DNA of 64,000 nt from Streptomyces sp. NBC_01235 (lineage in GTDB: Bacteria > Actinomycetota > Actinomycetes > Streptomycetales > Streptomycetaceae). Under the pieces are notes generated by a model. The model saw only the letters and a program-made list of their open reading frames with translations, ran no database searches and was not told the origin of the DNA. Shown in pieces: positions 34,300-42,402 of this stretch. How positions within the stretch are numbered: the stretch's first letter is position 1; each line of letters begins with the position of its first letter. The position numbers were made by a program, and so were the translations under genes. The stretch covers positions 3,534,001 to 3,598,000 of the forward strand of contig NZ_CP108513.1 in assembly GCF_035989285.1 (NCBI RefSeq), in the 5' to 3' direction.

Positions 34300-34333
34300 A
34301 CCGCCCGCCGATCTTCCCCCGTCGGCGGGCGGT
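34300..34333 (+). terminator. Rho-independent-type terminator after panB
   Basis: ACCGCCCGCCGA (34300-34311) and TCGGCGGGCGGT (34322-34333) form a perfect 12-bp stem with a 10-base loop, 50 bases after the panB stop. There is no U tract, as usual in Streptomyces. Confidence 0.8.
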
Positions 34334-34366
34334 CCTGTGCTCGGGGCCCTGCCCCCCGACCGGTGC

Positions 34367-34410
34367 TGTCGGTCGTCTGTCGGTGGTTTGTCGGTGGTTT
34401 GTCGGTGGGG
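34367..34410 (+). repeat. Four 11-bp direct repeats upstream of the ABC exporter
   Basis: Four adjacent 11-base units beginning TGTCGGT (34367, 34378, 34389, 34400); the second and third are identical TGTCGGTGGTT. They end 18 bases before the ABC ATPase start, on the promoter or leader. SARP proteins bind 11-base-spaced heptamer direct repeats, and a SARP-type regulator lies downstream, so this may be its site. Confidence 0.6.
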
Positions 34411-34428
34411 GCTGGCACCGTTCCTGGC

Positions 34429-35454
34429 ATGACGCGAATCGACAAGAACCCCAGTGGCGCGGAAAGCGCTGTGACCGTTCGGGGGTTGGTCAAGCACTAC
34501 GGCGAGACCAAGGCACTGGACGGCGTCGACCTTGATGTACGCGAGGGAACCGTCATGGGGGTGCTCGGGCCGAACGGCGCCGGGAAGACCACCCTCGTAC
34601 GGATCCTGTCCACCCTGCTCGCTCCCGACAGCGGGCGCGCCACCGTCGTCGGCTACGACGTCGTACGCCAGCCCCGGCAGCTGCGCCGGGTGATCGGGCT
34701 CACCGGGCAGTACGCCTCCGTGGACGAGAAGCTCCCCGGCTGGGAGAACCTCTACATGATCGGGCGGCTGCTCGACCTGTCCCGCAAGGAGGCGCGGGCC
34801 CGTGCCGACGAGCTGCTGGAGCGGTTCTCGCTGACGGACGCGGCCAGGCGGCCCGCCGGGACGTACTCCGGCGGCATGCGGCGGCGGCTCGACCTCGCCG
34901 CGTCGATGATCGGCCGGCCGCAGGTGCTGTTCCTCGACGAGCCGACCACCGGCCTCGACCCGCGCACCCGCAACGAGGTGTGGGACGAGGTCAAGGCGAT
35001 GGTCGGGGACGGGGTCACCGTGCTGCTGACCACCCAGTACATGGAGGAGGCCGAGCAGCTCGCCTCCGAGCTGACCGTCGTCGACCGGGGCAAGGTCATC
35101 GCGGGCGGCGGCATCGAGGAGCTGAAGGCCCGAGTCGGCGGCCGGACGCTGCGGATACGGCCCGCCGACCCGCTGGAGCTGCGGCCGTTGGCAAGCTGGC
35201 TCGACGAGCTCGGCATCACCGGGCTCGCCACCACCGTCGTGGACGCGGAGCGCGGCTCGGTGCAGGTGCCGGTGCTCAGCGACGAGCAGCTCACCGCCGT
35301 GATCGGCGCGGTCAGCGCGCGCGGCATCACACTCACCTCCCTCACCACCGAACTGCCCAGCCTGGACGAGGTGTTCCTGTCCCTCACCGGCCACCGTGCC
35401 AGTGCCCCGCAGGACACCGTGCCCGCCGACGCCCGCGAGGAGGTCGCCGTATGA
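34429..35454 (+). CDS. DrrA-family ABC exporter ATPase
   Basis: A 341-residue ATPase. It has Walker A GPNGAGKTT at residues 47-55, the signature YSGGMRRRLDLAASM, Walker B LFLDEPTTGLD, and a C-terminal DrrA extension (SLTTELPSLDEVFLSLTGH). The closest type is the daunorubicin-resistance ATPase family. ATG 34429 is chosen; an open frame upstream runs through the panB end. It overlaps the permease start by four bases (ATGA). With the permease it forms an exporter for drug-like or lipid molecules; substrate unknown. Confidence 0.9.
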   Translation: MTRIDKNPSGAESAVTVRGLVKHYGETKALDGVDLDVREGTVMGVLGPNGAGKTTLVRILSTLLAPDSGRATVVGYDVVRQPRQLRRVIGLTGQYASVDEKLPGWENLYMIGRLLDLSRKEARARADELLERFSLTDAARRPAGTYSGGMRRRLDLAASMIGRPQVLFLDEPTTGLDPRTRNEVWDEVKAMVGDGVTVLLTTQYMEEAEQLASELTVVDRGKVIAGGGIEELKARVGGRTLRIRPADPLELRPLASWLDELGITGLATTVVDAERGSVQVPVLSDEQLTAVIGAVSARGITLTSLTTELPSLDEVFLSLTGHRASAPQDTVPADAREEVAV

Positions 35455-36275
35455 GCGCCGCCGTCACCACCATCGACCGCGGCACGGACGCCGACGCGCG
35501 CATCCCGCTGCGCAGCCATCTCCGGCACACCGGCGCATTGATCCGCCGCAACCTGCTGTGGATCCGGCAGGACCCGGAGTCGATGTTCGACGCCATCCTG
35601 TTCCCGGTGATCTTCACGCTGCTGTTCGTGTACGTCTTCGGCGGCTCCATCGGGCAGTCCATGGGCGGCGGGCAGGACGAGTACATCCAGTACGTCGTGC
35701 CCGGGCTGCTGGCCATGATGGGGATGAACATGGCCCAGGGCGTGGGCACCGGCTTCAACCAGGACTTCAACACCGGGGTCATGGACCGGTTCCGGTCCCT
35801 GCCGATCGGGCGCGGTTCGGTGCTGTTCGCCAAGATCGCGGTCGAGCTGATGCGGATGCTGCTCGCGGCCACCGTCCAACTGGTCGTCGCCGTGCTCGTG
35901 GGCTTCGACATCACCAACTGGCCCGGGTTGTTCGGCGCGGTGGGACTGGCGACGGTGTTCGGCTCGGCGCTGATGTGGGTGTTCCTCACGCTCGGCGTGG
36001 TCATGAAGAGCGCGCAGTCCGTGCAGGCGATGGGCTTCCTGGTGCTGATGCCGCTCCAGTTCGGCTCGTCCATCTTCGCGCCGACCCGGTCCATGCCGGG
36101 CTGGCTGCAGAACTTCACCGACTACAACCCGCTGTCCTCGCTCGCGGACGCGGCGCGCGGACTGATGGTGGGCGGCCCGGTCGCGCACGGGCTGTGGGTG
36201 ACGCTGGCCTGGTCGGCGGGTCTCACGGCGGTGATGGCACCGATCGCGATCCACAAGTTCCGCACCAAGAACTGA
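35451..36275 (+). CDS. DrrB-family ABC exporter permease
   Basis: A 274-residue ABC-2 type permease with six predicted helices. It has the amphipathic segment RNLLWIRQDPESMFDAILFPVIF near the N-terminus and the family signature GFNQDFNTGVMDRFRSLPIGRG. ATG 35451 overlaps the ATPase stop, so subunits are made together. A 7-5-7 hairpin follows the stop. It converges on the large SARP-type regulator. Substrate unknown; self-resistance or export of a secondary metabolite is the usual role. Confidence 0.9.
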   Translation: MSAAVTTIDRGTDADARIPLRSHLRHTGALIRRNLLWIRQDPESMFDAILFPVIFTLLFVYVFGGSIGQSMGGGQDEYIQYVVPGLLAMMGMNMAQGVGTGFNQDFNTGVMDRFRSLPIGRGSVLFAKIAVELMRMLLAATVQLVVAVLVGFDITNWPGLFGAVGLATVFGSALMWVFLTLGVVMKSAQSVQAMGFLVLMPLQFGSSIFAPTRSMPGWLQNFTDYNPLSSLADAARGLMVGGPVAHGLWVTLAWSAGLTAVMAPIAIHKFRTKN

Positions 36276-36301
36276 CGAACCGAAGAACCGAAGGGCACAA
36301 C

Positions 36302-36320
36302 GACCGGCCGACCGCCGGTC
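36302..36320. terminator. Hairpin between the ABC permease and SARP genes
   Basis: GACCGGC-CGACC-GCCGGTC, a perfect 7-5-7 hairpin in the 43-base convergent gap, touching the SARP stop codon. Likely bidirectional terminator. Confidence 0.65.
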
Positions 36321-39300
36321 ACACCAGGGCGGTGGCCTCCTCGTAGGAGAGGCCGCCGCCCTCGGCGTACGCGGCCTCGAAGTCCGGGTCTCCGAGCACG
36401 GCACGGGTCCGGGCCATGGCCAGCTCGCGCGCCTCGCGTTCCCAGCGCGGGGGTACGTGGGCCGGCGGCAGCAGGGCGTCGCCGGCGCCCAGACAGCGGG
36501 CGGCGGCAGCGGCGCGGCTGCCGCCGTCCACGCTGCTGAGAGCGGTCGCGGCGACGGACAGGTAGACGGAGCGCATCTGCGGGGCGATGGCCACGGACAG
36601 CGGGTCCGTGGCCCGCGCGAGGGCACCGCGGATGTCGGTCAGGGCCTGCGCGTACCGGCCGTCGACCGCGTTCAGCCAGGCCTCCGCGCCCAGCAGGAAG
36701 GCGTCGAAGACGGCGAAGGGCCCGAAGTCGAACCCCTCGCGCAGCACCCGGAGTTGCTCGCGGGCCTCGGTGCGGCGACCGGTGACGCCGAGCCAGCCGG
36801 CGAGGAAGAGACGGGCCGCGGGGATGGCCTCGTTGCCGACGTGCTCGGGGCCGTCGATCACCTCGCGCAGCAACCGCTCGCCCCGCTCCTCGTCCCCCGC
36901 CTCCAGCAGCACGCTGCCCAGCCGGGCGCCGAGGACCGCCAACTGGGCTCGGGCGCCGAGCCGTTCGGCGTGTTTCATGGCGTCCTCGTAGTCGGCGGCG
37001 GCCCTGCGGTAGGCGCCCAGCCGCTCGTGGGCCTCGGCGCGCGCGGAGAGTGCCTCGGCGGTGCCCCAGGCGTCGCCCAGGCGCCGGAAGATCTCCAGCG
37101 CCTCGTCGGCGTCACGGAAGGCGTTCTCGGCCGAGTCGGAGCGGTTGGCGAGGATGTTGGCGCGCATCTGCAGACAGAAGGCGAGCTCCCACTCGTAGCC
37201 GGGCGTGCGGCTGCAGGTGTCGACGCCGCCGTCGAGCATGGCCTGGATGCGTTCCATGTCTCCGGTCATCAGCACGGCGAAGAACCAGAGCACGCCGGGC
37301 ACCCGGCAGGTCTGCGGGAGGCCGGGCTCGTAGGCGTCGGCGATCAGGCGCAGCCTGGCTTGCGCGGCCGGGGTCCGCCAGGCCTCCAACTCGGTGTCCA
37401 TGCAGGCGAGGTGAGCCAGGTGGACACCGCGCCGGGCCTCCGTGAGGATCTCGCCGGTCATGGGCGGCGGGGTGTCGGTGCAGGACGTCCACACCGGGGC
37501 GGCCCGGAGCAGGGGTTCGGCGAAGGGGTCGGGGCCGAGGGCCATGACCTCGCTGCACCAGATGCGGGCCTCGATACGCAGGTCGCGCATCTGCCAGTAC
37601 CAGGCGAGGGACAGGGTCAGACTGAGCGCCTCCTGCTCGTCCCGTGCGGCGACGGCGCGGCGCAGCGCGGTGCGCAGGTTGTCGTACTCCAGTTGGAAGC
37701 GGTCGACGGCGGCGCGCTGATCGAGGCCGCGCAGCAACGGCTCGGTGGTGCGGGCGAGTTCGCGGTAGTACGTCAGATGCGCGCGCTCGGCGGCGGCCCG
37801 CCGGCCCGACTCCTCCAGCCGCTCGGCCGCGTACTCGGCGACGGTCTCCAGGAGCCGGTAGCGCATGTCGCCGCCGGGGGCGGGGGCGGCGACGACGACG
37901 AGCGACTTGTCGACGAGGGACGCGAGGGAGTCGAGCGGGTCGCGCGTGGCGGGGCCGCACACCGCCTCGACGGCGGCGAGGTCGCAGTCGCGGGCGAAGA
38001 CCGACAGCCGGGCCAGCACGTCGCGTTCGTCCTCGTCGAGCAGGTCCCAGGACCAGTCGACGACGGCCCGCAGGGTCTGCTGGCGGGGCAGGACGGTACG
38101 GCTTCCGGAGGTGAGGAGCCGGAAGCGGTCGTCGAGCCGGTCGGCGATCTGACGGGGCGTCAACATCCGCAGCCGGGCGGCGGCGAGCTCGATGGCGAGG
38201 GGCAGACCGTCGAGGCGACGGCAGATCTCGGCGCAGGCCGCCGCGGTCTCGTCGTCGGCGTCGGTGCGGAATCCGGGGCGGGCCGCCGCGCCCCGGTCGG
38301 CGAGCAGCCGCAGTGCGACCGGCTCCGGCAGCGGGTCCAGCGGGCGCAGCACCTCCCCGGGCACGCCGAGAGGCTCACGGCTGGTGGCCAGCACCGTCAC
38401 CTCCGGGCAGCGCGCCAGCAGCTCCTCGACGAGCCGGGCGGCGGCCTCGACCACGTGCTCGCAGTTGTCGAGGACGATCAGCATGCGCCGTCGGGCGCAG
38501 TGCTCGACGAGACGCTCCACGGGGTCGTCGTGACGCTCGGAGACGGCCCGCAGCTCCTCGGCGCCGGCGCCGTACAGCACGGTCTCGCGGGCCCCCACGG
38601 CGGTGAGGACGGCCTGCGGCACGGCGTCGGGGTCGGCGACGGGCGCGAGCTCGGCCAGCCAGACGCCGTCGCCTGCCGCGTCCCGGACGGCCTCGGCGGC
38701 CTCCTGCGACAGCCGCGTCTTGCCGGCCCCGCCGGGCCCGAGCAACGTGACGAGCCGCGCGTTCGCGAGATCCCTCCGGATGGCCGCGATGTCGTCCTCC
38801 CGGCCGACGAAGGAGGTGAGGCGGGCGCGGAGATTGCCGGGGAGCGGGCCCGGCGCGCCGGGGGTTCCGGACCCCACCAAAGGGGACGGCTCCCTCGGGC
38901 CCCCCAGGCCGTCCGGGCCCCACAGGTCTCCCGGGTTGAGCAACTCCGCGTGCAGGCCGCGCAGTTCGGGGCCGGGATCGGCACCGAGGCGGTCTGCCAG
39001 CAGTCGGCGGACGTCGTCGTACGCGGCCAGTGCCTGGGCGGTACGGCCCGCTTCGCGCATCGCGCGCAGGCGCAGGGCCTGGAGAGGCTCGTCCAGCGGG
39101 TGGGCGTCGCACAGGGCGGTGAGTTCGGGCAGCGACCGCTCGGCGTGACCGAGGGCTATCGCGGCGGTGTGCCGGGCGCGCACCGCGTCGAGGCGGCGGG
39201 ACTCCCAGCGGGCCGCCTCGGCGGCGCGGTCGGGCAGGTCGGCGAGGGCCGGGCCGTGCCACAGGGCGAGGGCGTCGTCGAGAAGGACGGCCGCCTTGGC

Positions 39301-39657
39301 GGGGTCGCCGTCGGTGAGGGCGCGGGCGCCGTCGGCGGTCAGCCGTTCGAAACGGTGCAGGTCGACGTCGTCGGGGCCGGCCGCCAGCCGGTAGCCGCCC
39401 TCGGCGGAGTCGATCGCGCCCGCCCCGAGGGTCCGGCGCAGCCGCCCGACCAGCGCCTGCAACGCGCCCGGCGCGTCGGCGGGCGGGTCCCCGGCCCATA
39501 CCTCCTCCGTCAGCAGCCCCGCGGGAACGCTCCGCCCGGCCCGCAGCGCCAGCACGGTGAGCAGGGCACGCAGCCGCGCCCCGCCGACGACGACGGGGGT
39601 ACCGTCCGGACGAAGTGCCTGGGTGGTGCCGAGGATGCGATAGCGCACGGGGTCCAT
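36319..39657 (-). CDS. Large SARP-type (BTAD/NB-ARC/TPR) transcriptional regulator
   Basis: A 1112-residue AfsR-like activator. Residues 1-95 form an OmpR-type winged helix (GGARLRALLTVLALRAG). Residues about 98-245 form a BTAD domain (DVDLHRFERL ... ALAAYDDVRRLLADRLG). An NB-ARC ATPase follows, with the P-loop LLGPGGAGKTRL near residue 305 and the Walker B region MLIVLDNCEHV. The C-terminal third is alpha-helical and TPR-like. Such proteins switch on secondary-metabolite or stress genes in response to an unknown signal sensed by the ATPase/TPR part. Target unknown; the convergent ABC exporter with 11-base repeats is a candidate. Confidence 0.9.
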   Translation of the reverse strand: MDPVRYRILGTTQALRPDGTPVVVGGARLRALLTVLALRAGRSVPAGLLTEEVWAGDPPADAPGALQALVGRLRRTLGAGAIDSAEGGYRLAAGPDDVDLHRFERLTADGARALTDGDPAKAAVLLDDALALWHGPALADLPDRAAEAARWESRRLDAVRARHTAAIALGHAERSLPELTALCDAHPLDEPLQALRLRAMREAGRTAQALAAYDDVRRLLADRLGADPGPELRGLHAELLNPGDLWGPDGLGGPREPSPLVGSGTPGAPGPLPGNLRARLTSFVGREDDIAAIRRDLANARLVTLLGPGGAGKTRLSQEAAEAVRDAAGDGVWLAELAPVADPDAVPQAVLTAVGARETVLYGAGAEELRAVSERHDDPVERLVEHCARRRMLIVLDNCEHVVEAAARLVEELLARCPEVTVLATSREPLGVPGEVLRPLDPLPEPVALRLLADRGAAARPGFRTDADDETAAACAEICRRLDGLPLAIELAAARLRMLTPRQIADRLDDRFRLLTSGSRTVLPRQQTLRAVVDWSWDLLDEDERDVLARLSVFARDCDLAAVEAVCGPATRDPLDSLASLVDKSLVVVAAPAPGGDMRYRLLETVAEYAAERLEESGRRAAAERAHLTYYRELARTTEPLLRGLDQRAAVDRFQLEYDNLRTALRRAVAARDEQEALSLTLSLAWYWQMRDLRIEARIWCSEVMALGPDPFAEPLLRAAPVWTSCTDTPPPMTGEILTEARRGVHLAHLACMDTELEAWRTPAAQARLRLIADAYEPGLPQTCRVPGVLWFFAVLMTGDMERIQAMLDGGVDTCSRTPGYEWELAFCLQMRANILANRSDSAENAFRDADEALEIFRRLGDAWGTAEALSARAEAHERLGAYRRAAADYEDAMKHAERLGARAQLAVLGARLGSVLLEAGDEERGERLLREVIDGPEHVGNEAIPAARLFLAGWLGVTGRRTEAREQLRVLREGFDFGPFAVFDAFLLGAEAWLNAVDGRYAQALTDIRGALARATDPLSVAIAPQMRSVYLSVAATALSSVDGGSRAAAAARCLGAGDALLPPAHVPPRWEREARELAMARTRAVLGDPDFEAAYAEGGGLSYEEATALV

Positions 39658-39821
39658 TCTCTCCGGTGGGATCGGGGGCGGTCACGGGTTCGGGCGGTGT
39701 GGCGTGAGCGGTCGGGCCGCCCTCCTGGGAACCGCCGGCCGGCCGCGACACGTTTTCCCAGCACGTCCGCGCCGGGTACGGTCGGGCAGTTCCACACGTG
39801 CGTACGAACTCAGGGGGCACC

Positions 39822-40622
39822 ATGACCACCGCCACCAGCCGCCACAGCGAGCGGCGGATCAGTCCCGTCTTCGTCGGGATCCTGGCCGTGACGGCAGTCA
39901 CCGGCTGGGCGACCTGGACGGGGTTCGCCGAGCAGCCGGGCGTGGCGGTGTTCCTGTTCGTGACGGCGGCCTGGATCGTGTCCCTGTGCCTGCACGAGTA
40001 CGCACACGCGCGTACCGCCCTGCACAGCGGTGACATCTCGGTCGGGGCGAAGGGATATCTCACGCTCAACCCCCTGAAGTACACGCACGCCCTGCTCAGC
40101 ATCGTGCTGCCGGTGCTGTTCGTGATCATGGGCGGGATCGGTCTGCCCGGTGGTGCGGTCTTCATCGAGCGCGGGCGGATCCGGGGCCGCTGGCGGCACA
40201 GTCTGATCTCGGCGGCCGGTCCGCTGACGAACGTGCTGTTCGCGGTGGTGTGCACGGCGCCGTTCTGGCTGGACGCGCTGGACGGCGTGCCGGGCGAGTT
40301 CCGGTACGCGCTCGCGTTCCTCGCGATGCTCCAGGTGACGGCCGCGATCCTCAACTTCCTGCCGGTGCCGGGTCTGGACGGCTACGGGGTCATCGAGCCC
40401 TGGCTGTCGTACGGCGTCAAGCGGCAGGTGGAGCCGTTCGCGCCGTTCGGTCTGCTGTTCGTGTTCGCGCTGCTGTGGGTGCCGTCGGTCAACGGCGTCT
40501 TCTTCGACATGGTCGACGCGGTGCTGCGCGGTCTCGGCATCGGCGACTTCGAGACGTACTGCGGTCAGGCGCTGTACCGCTTCTGGGAGGGCACGAACGA
40601 GGTCTGCTCGGTCAGCCGGTGA
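39822..40622 (+). CDS. M50-family membrane metallopeptidase
   Basis: A 266-residue site-2-type protease with about six helices. The zinc motif HEYAH lies in helix 2 (LCLHEYAHARTALHSGD). The third ligand region is NFLPVPGLDGYG near residue 182. It lacks PDZ and CBS domains, so it is the minimal form. GGGGG precedes ATG 39822. Members cut transmembrane segments, often of anti-sigma factors; the substrate here is unknown. The C-terminus (FETYCGQALYRFWEG) is soluble. It overlaps the next convergent gene by 11 bases. Confidence 0.88.
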   Translation: MTTATSRHSERRISPVFVGILAVTAVTGWATWTGFAEQPGVAVFLFVTAAWIVSLCLHEYAHARTALHSGDISVGAKGYLTLNPLKYTHALLSIVLPVLFVIMGGIGLPGGAVFIERGRIRGRWRHSLISAAGPLTNVLFAVVCTAPFWLDALDGVPGEFRYALAFLAMLQVTAAILNFLPVPGLDGYGVIEPWLSYGVKRQVEPFAPFGLLFVFALLWVPSVNGVFFDMVDAVLRGLGIGDFETYCGQALYRFWEGTNEVCSVSR

Positions 40623-40803
40623 CGTCGGCCCCCGCGGCCTTGCGGAGCTTTTCCCGCTTCACGTAGTACCAGGTCATGTTGGACGACAGGCCCGCGAGCA
40701 GCACCCACACGACGCCCAGGAGGCTCCCCTGGGCGAAGGAGACGACCGCCGCGACCACGGCGAGGACGCAGACGACGAGGGTGTAGAGGGCGAGGCGGGG
40801 CAT
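40612..40803 (-). CDS. Small two-helix membrane protein, 63 aa
   Basis: Starts at ATG 40803 (MPRLALYTLVVCVLAVVAAV). Two membrane helices (VVCVLAVVAAVVSFAQG and LLGVVWVLLAGLSSNMTWYY) are followed by a basic tail (VKREKLRKAAG). It resembles short conserved Streptomyces membrane proteins but has no known function. The 3' end overlaps the convergent M50 gene by 11 bases. Confidence 0.7.
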   Translation of the reverse strand: MPRLALYTLVVCVLAVVAAVVSFAQGSLLGVVWVLLAGLSSNMTWYYVKREKLRKAAGADVTG

Positions 40804-40865
40804 GGGTCCGGTTCTCCTGTCGGGGGGACACTGCTGGGCTGCTCCGACCAGTGTCCCCCATGCGC

Positions 40866-41594
40866 TCACACGTCCGTGACGCGCAGCCCCGCGTGGGCCT
40901 TGTAGCGGCGGTTGACCGAGATCAGGTTGGCGACCAGGGACTCCACCTGGTGGGCGTTGCGCAGCCGCCCGGCGAAGACGCCGCGCATCCCGGGGATGCG
41001 GCCGGCCAGCGCCTGCACGATCTCGACGTCGGCCCGCTCCTCGCCCAGCACCATCACGTCGGTGTCGATCTCGTCGATCTCCGGGTCCTGGAGGAGGACC
41101 GCCGAGAGGTGGTGGAAGGCGGCGGCGACCCGGGAGTCCGGCAGCAGGGCGGCGGCCTGCTCGGCGGCGCTGCCCTCCTCCGGCTTCAGCGCGTAGGCGC
41201 CCTTCTTGTCGAAGCCGAGCGGGTTGACGCAGTCGACGACGAGCTTTCCGGCCAGCTCCTCGCGCAGCGACTCGAGGGTCTTGCCGTGGCCGTCCCACGG
41301 TACGGCGACGATCACGATGTCGCTGCGGCGCGCGGCCTCGGCGTTGTCGGCGCCCTCGACGCCGTGCCCGAGCTCCTCGGCGGCCGCCTGGGCTCGGTCG
41401 GCGGCACGCGAGCCGATGATCACCTTCTGGCCGGCCCTGGCGAGCCGGTAGGCGAGGCCCTTGCCCTGCGGGCCGGTCCCGCCGAGCACGCCGACGACCA
41501 GTCCGGAGACGTCGGGGAGGTCCCACGGGTCCTTGGCGGGGGCCTTCGCCGGGGCGCCCGCGGCGGCGGTGTGTGCACTGTCGGTAGAGGTCAT
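40866..41594 (-). CDS. npdG: F420H2:NADP+ oxidoreductase
   Basis: A 242-residue Rossmann protein. The nucleotide loop is GVLGGTGPQGKGLAYRLARAG near residue 34, with the NADP phosphate site GSRAADRA. Later parts VPWDGHG and VDCVNPLGF are typical of NpdG. The enzyme passes hydride between cofactor F420 and NADPH. A 25-residue low-complexity N-terminal tail (AAAGAPAKAPAKDP) precedes the fold. It starts at ATG 41594 and is divergent from the SIS-like gene. Confidence 0.9.
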   Translation of the reverse strand: MTSTDSAHTAAAGAPAKAPAKDPWDLPDVSGLVVGVLGGTGPQGKGLAYRLARAGQKVIIGSRAADRAQAAAEELGHGVEGADNAEAARRSDIVIVAVPWDGHGKTLESLREELAGKLVVDCVNPLGFDKKGAYALKPEEGSAAEQAAALLPDSRVAAAFHHLSAVLLQDPEIDEIDTDVMVLGEERADVEIVQALAGRIPGMRGVFAGRLRNAHQVESLVANLISVNRRYKAHAGLRVTDV

Positions 41595-41697
41595 GGGCCG
41601 ACTTTACGTGGGCATGGTGGGCGCCCTTTCGCCGCGCCGGGTGAATGAACGGCGAACCGTCAGTCCCCGGTGGCCGATTGGGGCAGGATGCGGCCGC

Positions 41698-42294
41698 ATG
41701 GACGCCGTACGGGTCGCGCTGCTGCGTGAGGTGCTCGCCGGGACCGAGTGGCTGGGGGCCGCCCGGAGGTTCGGCGCGGTGCTGCGGGGGTCGGTGGTGT
41801 CGCACGGGGGCGGGCTGCTGCTGGTGGGGACGGCGGCCTACGAACCCTGGCATCTCGCGGCGCATCTGGTGGACGAGGCGGCGTGGTCCGGTACGCCGGA
41901 ACTGGCGCCCACGCTCGTACGGCATCACGCGCGCCCTTCCGACCCCGCGCACCTCGCGGTGGGCCTGGGCCGGATCGAGGCGGCCCGGCGGGGCGAGACG
42001 CTGCTGGTGGCATCGCCGTCGGGGGACGCACCGCTGCTGCAACGCGTGTCGGACGCCCGCCGGGCCGGCGTCACCGTCCTCGCCCTCGGCCCCGGCGAGG
42101 GGGACCTGACGGCCCTGGCCCACGAGACGCTGCCCGTACCGGACGGCTCCGAGCTGGACCTCGACACCGTGCAGCACCTGGTGAGCGCGGCCGCCGGCGA
42201 GACGTTGCCGCCGGCAAGGACGCGCCGACGTTTCGGTGACCGGCTCTCTCACCTCGCCGAGCGTCTGACGGCCCCGCCCCCTCCCCCTTGGTGA
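41698..42294 (+). CDS. SIS-domain-like hypothetical protein
   Basis: A 198-residue protein, ATG 41698 (MDAVRVALLREVLAGTEW). The middle (GETLLVASPSGDAPLLQRVSDARRAG then VTVLALGPGEGDLTALAHETL) follows the pattern of sugar-isomerase (SIS) domains, including the serine-rich loop. Catalytic residues are not clear. It may bind a phosphosugar, but no substrate can be named. It lies just upstream of the frameshifted MFS gene, same strand. Confidence 0.6.
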   Translation: MDAVRVALLREVLAGTEWLGAARRFGAVLRGSVVSHGGGLLLVGTAAYEPWHLAAHLVDEAAWSGTPELAPTLVRHHARPSDPAHLAVGLGRIEAARRGETLLVASPSGDAPLLQRVSDARRAGVTVLALGPGEGDLTALAHETLPVPDGSELDLDTVQHLVSAAAGETLPPARTRRRFGDRLSHLAERLTAPPPPPW

Positions 42295-42402
42295 CCTTCC
42301 CAGCCACCCACCTGCGCGCCGACAGCGCCGGGTGGCTGGTTGCCTCGGTGGGGTCGAAAAGCAGTTGCCGCTCTCTTCGGTGGCCGCCGACCACGGCCCC
42401 TC

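Noticed and set aside
36457..39825. 1122-codon plus-strand frame opposite the SARP-type regulator
   Set aside because: Low-complexity G/R/Q/H translation with no recognisable motif, while the minus strand has clear BTAD and NB-ARC domains.
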